Shown here in pieces: positions 13,746 through 17,376 of a DNA stretch of 17,376 bases. The position numbers and the translations under genes were made by a program. The notes under the pieces are model-generated. The model was given only the letters and a program-made list of their open reading frames with translations. It was not told where the DNA came from and made no database searches. Positions within the stretch are counted from its first letter, which is position 1; every line of letters starts with the position of its first letter. The stretch is from positions 1 through 17,376 of the forward strand of contig JABXJU010000082.1 in assembly GCA_013375405.1 (NCBI GenBank), given 5' to 3'. This stretch comes from Candidatus Helarchaeota archaeon. Lineage in GTDB: Archaea > Asgardarchaeota > Lokiarchaeia > Helarchaeales > HEL-GB-A.

Positions 13746-16397
13746 TTAATCATTAGAAATAATTGCGTTAAAAAGATGTTCAAGTTTTGAGTGATCGGGT
13801 CTATTTGGAGTAGTCCCAACGAAAATAAGAATGGAGTCATCTGAATCAGTAAGCTTAGCAAGAGAAATACCGATCCGAAACTGATTTTTTGAAATGAGTA
13901 ACACAGGGAGGTCGGAGTCCGAGATTTTTTCATTTATTACCCATTCATTTTCAAGCAAAAAATCTTGAATTTGGTTAAGGACATCAGAAGGTTTTTTAGT
14001 GAGGGTATGGAAGATAATTTTTTCATGCACCTTTTTACTTCCAGCAGGGAAAAGGTGGTTACGATATTTATACAATAATAATCGCTTCATGTAATCCTTG
14101 AGTTGATTTTTGGGGAGATTTATTACAAATTTTTGTGAAGATGGGGGTATTTCTACTGGAGCTTGAGGTGTTTGAGGGAGTGTAATGTAAGTGCTAGCAT
14201 CAGACGATTCTGTTGATGATGCGGCTTCCCGTGAAATAACAGGCCGATCCATTTGGTCTATAATTTTTGGAAGCGCTTCTCGTCCGGCGTGCTGGCTAAT
14301 TCGAGGGCGTATTCTCGCAAGAAAAACACGGTTTGTGGTGATAGATTCGTCTGCAATAACTCCAACTCCAACGGGAAGACTACGAAAGAACGCAGTTTCT
14401 CTTAGGTCGCTGGGGACCTCACCTGGAGCACGGTGGGTAAAAGCGTCAATATCTGAAGTGTAGGTAAGGAAGTGAGTAATAGAAATATCCAGCTGGGAAA
14501 GGATTTGAGTATTGGTCGCACTAGGTTGCTGAGTACAGAGAATAATTCCACATCCAGGTTTCCGACCTAGTTTGGCATATTGGATGAGAGGGGCTGTCGC
14601 GGCAGTGCTCCCACGAGCTGGTACGAGGAGGTGAGCCTCATCAATTAAAAGCCAAGTAATTGGAATACCTTCAATGGGTTCAGCTACTTTTTCAATAGAG
14701 ATCTTAGCAGCTTCAGTCTGCCGTGATAAATGGATACGTGCGCGGAGAATTTTTCGAGCAAGAATACCTGAAATCAAGGCGTGAAGACCTTCGTCAAGCA
14801 TGCTTACATCGATGATCGTTAACTGGTCTGGTATACTGAGATCGATAAGTGGCGTCCCTTTAGTTGAAAATATACCCCATTCTTTTGCAATTTCAAATCG
14901 AGATACCATGGCTCTCCGAGTTTGGCGGGTAAAACCCTTATCTTTATTTACAATAAAAGTAGAAGTATTAATACAACGAATAATATCTTGAATTGAATAA
15001 TTATCACCTTTCCCTCTCACCTTGATTATCGCATCTTCCAATTCAGCTTCGTATCCCTCTCGAATTAATTTGAGTGTTTTTTCAACAAGAATCCCGCGCG
15101 GACTAAATCGACCAACCTTAAATACATACGACCAGTCGTCGGCACTTAATTCAGACGGCTTAATGGAAAATGGTTCATCCTTTGTTTCTTTCGGTGTTAA
15201 ATTAAATTGACCTAATGGAACAAAAACACGGACGCTATCGGCGAAAGATTTTGGTTCAAGATTCCACTTTTTTAGAAGTGTCAGTTCTTTTTCTTCCCAA
15301 TTAGCGTATTTCATACTCCAATAGACTCCCAGAGGGTCTATAATAATAACGCCGATCCCGACTTTAGCCATAGCAAGTTCTTCTGCAATTACACCCATAG
15401 TATAACTTTTGCCGCTCCCTCGATGGCCCGATATAAAAATGACATGAGGTTGCGTGCAATCTAATAAAAGTTTTCGAGAGAAATGACCAATTCCATGGAA
15501 TGGTCGTTCAGAAATTTTACCAATTTCTAATGTTCCTTTCAAACGAATTTTTCGATGAAGAGATTCAGATCGGCCAACGATAGCGGATTCAGTCTCAGTA
15601 TCAATTAATAATTTCAAATAGTCCTCTATGACAGGAGTATGATTCCCGAAAATTTCTTCTCCCCAAAATTCAGTTTCCCCGAGAATATACGCTAATGCTA
15701 AATGAAATGATTGGAGATCCGATACTTCACCTTTTATGAGCTGATCTACTTTTGTACCTAAATATTGGCGGAATTCAGGGGTTGCGGGATATCTAGCGGC
15801 ATTATAATCCGTTACCTCCCAAATATAATAATCAAGAGTATCACCTTTTGATAGTTCTTCTAATGGAATAACAAGCTCATACGCCTGGGTTAAATAATCT
15901 TCTATTCGTGTTAATAAATAACAAATAGCAAGACATCTTACTTTCTCAAGTCCAGTTACATTCTCAACATTCTCTAAAATTTTTTCCTGATATTTTTCTT
16001 CCTTAGTTTTTTCATATGCTTGATAAAGGATTGTAGAGGAACCTGGATTCAGAGGCTCATTTTGAAGTACATGATTGAAAAGAACATCTGGAATTTTTTT
16101 CAAAAAAGGAAACTCCTCAATTTTCAGTGTAGAAATTATAGCATGATTGAGGCGGACAGCAGAAGTCGGATCTTCTCTAAATAGTTTGATTAGCCAGTCC
16201 TCCGTATCAACATCTGGCAAGATCTCTTGAATTAATTTCACTAATTCCTCTCTCATATTTGTAAGGTGACGCTGATCGCTCAGTAATTCATATTGTAATA
16301 CCCAAATATCTAATAGATGAATTTGTTCTTCTATTGATTGGGGTTTAAGATCTCTAATTTTATTAAAAATTTTACCAATTTCGGTGTGTTCTATCAC
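13746..16397 (-). CDS. HerA/FtsK-type ATPase (DNA-pump-like) with large helical N-terminal domain, located between two ESCRT-III genes
   Basis: An 883-residue protein. Residues 1-270 are helical and HEAT-like in feel, with no motif I know. A HerA-like ATPase follows: Walker A GHRGSGKSYT (324-333), an IIIDPLGVYWSM segment (351-362), Walker B WLLIDEAH (582-589), sensor-type LCTQQPS (620-626) and a GRK at 611-613 that may supply an arginine finger. HerA/FtsK ATPases form hexamers that pump DNA; HerA works with NurA in end resection, but no NurA is nearby. The C-terminal 160 residues carry a Ser/Pro linker and an unassigned alpha/beta domain. GTG 16406 is in frame but lies inside the ribosome-binding site AGGTGA (16403-16408), so GTG 16397 is preferred. 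A TATA-like TCTATAAAAT (16463-16472) suggests it can also be transcribed separately. Role in division is inferred from neighbours. Confidence 0.88.
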   Translation of the reverse strand: MIEHTEIGKIFNKIRDLKPQSIEEQIHLLDIWVLQYELLSDQRHLTNMREELVKLIQEILPDVDTEDWLIKLFREDPTSAVRLNHAIISTLKIEEFPFLKKIPDVLFNHVLQNEPLNPGSSTILYQAYEKTKEEKYQEKILENVENVTGLEKVRCLAICYLLTRIEDYLTQAYELVIPLEELSKGDTLDYYIWEVTDYNAARYPATPEFRQYLGTKVDQLIKGEVSDLQSFHLALAYILGETEFWGEEIFGNHTPVIEDYLKLLIDTETESAIVGRSESLHRKIRLKGTLEIGKISERPFHGIGHFSRKLLLDCTQPHVIFISGHRGSGKSYTMGVIAEELAMAKVGIGVIIIDPLGVYWSMKYANWEEKELTLLKKWNLEPKSFADSVRVFVPLGQFNLTPKETKDEPFSIKPSELSADDWSYVFKVGRFSPRGILVEKTLKLIREGYEAELEDAIIKVRGKGDNYSIQDIIRCINTSTFIVNKDKGFTRQTRRAMVSRFEIAKEWGIFSTKGTPLIDLSIPDQLTIIDVSMLDEGLHALISGILARKILRARIHLSRQTEAAKISIEKVAEPIEGIPITWLLIDEAHLLVPARGSTAATAPLIQYAKLGRKPGCGIILCTQQPSATNTQILSQLDISITHFLTYTSDIDAFTHRAPGEVPSDLRETAFFRSLPVGVGVIADESITTNRVFLARIRPRISQHAGREALPKIIDQMDRPVISREAASSTESSDASTYITLPQTPQAPVEIPPSSQKFVINLPKNQLKDYMKRLLLYKYRNHLFPAGSKKVHEKIIFHTLTKKPSDVLNQIQDFLLENEWVINEKISDSDLPVLLISKNQFRIGISLAKLTDSDDSILIFVGTTPNRPDHSKLEHLFNAIISND

Positions 16398-16402
16398 CCT
16401 GC

Positions 16403-16408
16403 TCACCT
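16403..16408 (-). promoter_or_regulatory. Shine-Dalgarno site of the HerA-like gene
   Basis: AGGTGA on the minus strand ends five bases before GTG 16397, the same sequence and spacing as before the polymerase gene. The GTG it contains is not the likely start. Confidence 0.6.
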
Positions 16409-16462
16409 ACTTTTTACAAAAGACTCCTATTTGATTCATAAAAATTAAAAAAAGTTTGAAAA

Positions 16463-16472
16463 ATTTTATAGA
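16463..16472 (-). promoter_or_regulatory. Possible internal TATA box before the HerA-like gene
   Basis: TCTATAAAAT on the minus strand would start transcription near 16441, giving a leader of about 44 bases to GTG 16397. It lies in the 85-base gap between the ESCRT-III and HerA-like genes. Confidence 0.4.
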
Positions 16473-16491
16473 CAAAAGATACATAGATTTC

Positions 16492-17106
16492 TTATCTTTC
16501 CTCTTTAATCCTTCTAATTTCATCTTCTAATTTTGAAATTCGGCTATCAGCTGGAGTGGTTGGTAAAGCAACTCCAGTTTCCACGGCTATTTCTTGATTT
16601 ATTTCGTCCATTGTTCTTTGAACATCCGAATCCTTCACTTCGGTTGAAACAGTAATTTCTTCTAGGCCCCCTTCGGCTATTTCTTGAGTCATTTCGAAAT
16701 GTTCGATTTGAGAGTCAATGTTATCAACTAATTGGGCAACATTTTGGGTTCGTACAGCACTTCTTAAGGCCCCTAACGCATTAGTAATTCCGCCTAATAT
16801 CTTTGCCGTTTCAGCTACAGCCTGAGATTGTTTTAGCTTCATTAATAAATTCATGATGTGCAACCGGTAAGTATCAACCCCAATTGCCCACTTATTATAT
16901 TTGACATAATGTTGAGCATATAACCGAGCAGAATCCGAATTGCCATCCAATTGATATTTTTTCGCCTTAGTTCGATTATTTCTCGCTTCTTTCTCTAGTT
17001 GCTTCCTTTGCCGATCTAATTTACGGGTAAAAACATCTACCCTAAAAATGATATCATTTAAATTGGCTCCCTTCAACCAACTTACAAATTTTCTCCAAGC
17101 GCCCAT
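16492..17106 (-). CDS. ESCRT-III family protein, Vps2/24/46 (CHMP1/2)-like
   Basis: A 204-residue ESCRT-III subunit of the second eukaryote-like class. Residues 20-95 form the helical hairpin (TRKLDRQRKQLEKEARNNR, then GNSDSARLYAQHYVKYNKWA), with the GNxxxARxxAxxxxxxKN pattern of CHMP1/Vps46. The middle helices (100-145) contain VAQLVDNIDSQIEHFE, like the helix-4 region of that class. The C-terminal SKLEDEIRRIK (191-201) fits MIT-interacting motif 1 (LxxRLxxLK) at L193, I197, I200 and K201, but has Glu196 where the consensus has Arg. MIM1 recruits the Vps4 ATPase that disassembles filaments; no Vps4 gene is in the window. It is the first gene of the cluster, with a strong TATA box 27-34 bases upstream. 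Class assignment is by sequence pattern and could be checked by phylogeny. Confidence 0.9.
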   Translation of the reverse strand: MGAWRKFVSWLKGANLNDIIFRVDVFTRKLDRQRKQLEKEARNNRTKAKKYQLDGNSDSARLYAQHYVKYNKWAIGVDTYRLHIMNLLMKLKQSQAVAETAKILGGITNALGALRSAVRTQNVAQLVDNIDSQIEHFEMTQEIAEGGLEEITVSTEVKDSDVQRTMDEINQEIAVETGVALPTTPADSRISKLEDEIRRIKEER

Positions 17107-17376
17107 TTTTTAATCATCTGTTCAAATTTTCTTTTTTATACATTATTACATAAATAAATCCTACTTTATTTATTTGATGTCTCTCTAATAACTAATAATC
17201 AAAAGATATGAAAAATTGAATTAATTGAGGATTAATATTTTTAGGTTATAAAAGAGCTTGTAAACTATATAATTGGGAAAGTTTATGTTTTGATGTTATT
17301 TATTTTTTGGCTAATAAAATAAAGCGTACTGAGAGAGAAGTTTTTTTTGATAGGAGGGTATCGAAAATTTTAAGAA
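17107..17376. other. AT-rich region upstream of the ESCRT-III cluster, no gene seen
   Basis: I see no supported coding region. It holds the ESCRT-III promoter (17133-17140) and, at the right edge, AGGAGGG (17352-17358), a possible ribosome-binding site for a + strand gene starting beyond the window; no start codon follows within the remaining bases. Confidence 0.5.
17133..17140 (-). promoter_or_regulatory. TATA box of the ESCRT-III/HerA cluster
   Basis: TATAAAAA on the minus strand (within GTATAAAAAAG) predicts a transcript start near 17111, only about five bases before ATG 17106, so the first message is probably leaderless or nearly so. No Shine-Dalgarno is seen there, which agrees. Confidence 0.6.

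Noticed and set aside
13694..13933. Open frame on the minus strand overlapping the end of the HerA-like gene
   Set aside because: It overlaps the ATPase C-terminus in another frame, looks hydrophobic by composition only and leaves no room for its own ribosome-binding site; treated as a shadow.
16398..16406. GTG 16406 as start of the HerA-like gene
   Set aside because: It lies inside AGGTGA, which is properly spaced for GTG 16397; the three extra codons add nothing recognisable.
13060..17106. A full ESCRT cluster with Vps4, ESCRT-II and ubiquitin
   Set aside because: Only the two ESCRT-III proteins and the ATPase are present; the ATPase is HerA-like (Walker A plus HerA-type WLLIDEAH), not a Vps4 AAA protein.
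1..17376. tRNA, rRNA and CRISPR features
   Set aside because: I saw no T-loop GTTCRANTC with a matching acceptor stem on either strand, no rRNA-like blocks, and no regularly spaced direct repeats of CRISPR type.
17352..17376. Start of a new gene at the right edge
   Set aside because: A good AGGAGGG is present, but no start codon follows before the window ends.

Overview
The window looks like archaeal DNA, most probably from an Asgard archaeon of the Lokiarchaeia type. The evidence is a PolD-type DNA polymerase large subunit, archaeal L1, L10/P0 and L12/P1 genes, a Sec61-beta gene, archaeal TATA boxes, and two ESCRT-III proteins that split into the two eukaryote-like classes (Vps2/24/46-like and Vps20/32/60-like). 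The lineage below 'Asgard' is inference. Most of the window is AT-rich; bases 1 to about 410 are visibly richer in G and C.

Left part (1-4858, + strand): the C-terminal end of a cell-surface protein with thrombospondin-type-3 calcium repeats and a membrane anchor; a gene-free promoter region; the L1-L10-L12 ribosomal stalk operon (no L11 gene directly upstream); then an unrecognised multi-domain protein (longin/roadblock-like start, winged helices, TPR-like C-terminus). Middle (4998-7802): a small unrecognised protein, a 47-residue ribbon-helix-helix regulator with a perfect palindrome upstream, a SAM methyltransferase, and, convergent, a secreted/membrane GATase-like protein with duplicated TPR-like repeats. 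Then the complete, intein-free PolD large subunit (7993-11460), convergent with a four-CBS-domain sensor protein, and a MazG-like nucleotide pyrophosphohydrolase.

The most striking find is at 12805-13018. The Sec61-beta gene is split by a 28-nt intron (12858-12885) that sits in a textbook bulge-helix-bulge (BHB) structure. Removing it at the positions expected for the archaeal splicing endonuclease restores one 61-residue Sec61-beta frame with the family's GPMP...AGAGLIRFFEEE signature across the junction. Unspliced, the frame stops at a TAG inside the intron. This is a spliced protein-coding gene that ordinary ORF calling misses.

Right part (13060-17106, - strand): Vps2/24/46-like ESCRT-III, then a HerA/FtsK-type ATPase with a large helical N-terminal domain, then Vps20/32/60-like ESCRT-III. 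An apparent DNA-pumping ATPase between two membrane-scission filament proteins suggests coupling of DNA clearance to division; that coupling is inference. Vps4, ESCRT-II and ubiquitin genes are not in the window and may lie beyond its right end.

Several genes use a Shine-Dalgarno sequence AGGTGA (or GTGA). In two clear cases, and possibly a third, the GTG inside it looks like a start codon but is probably not; starts were chosen accordingly.
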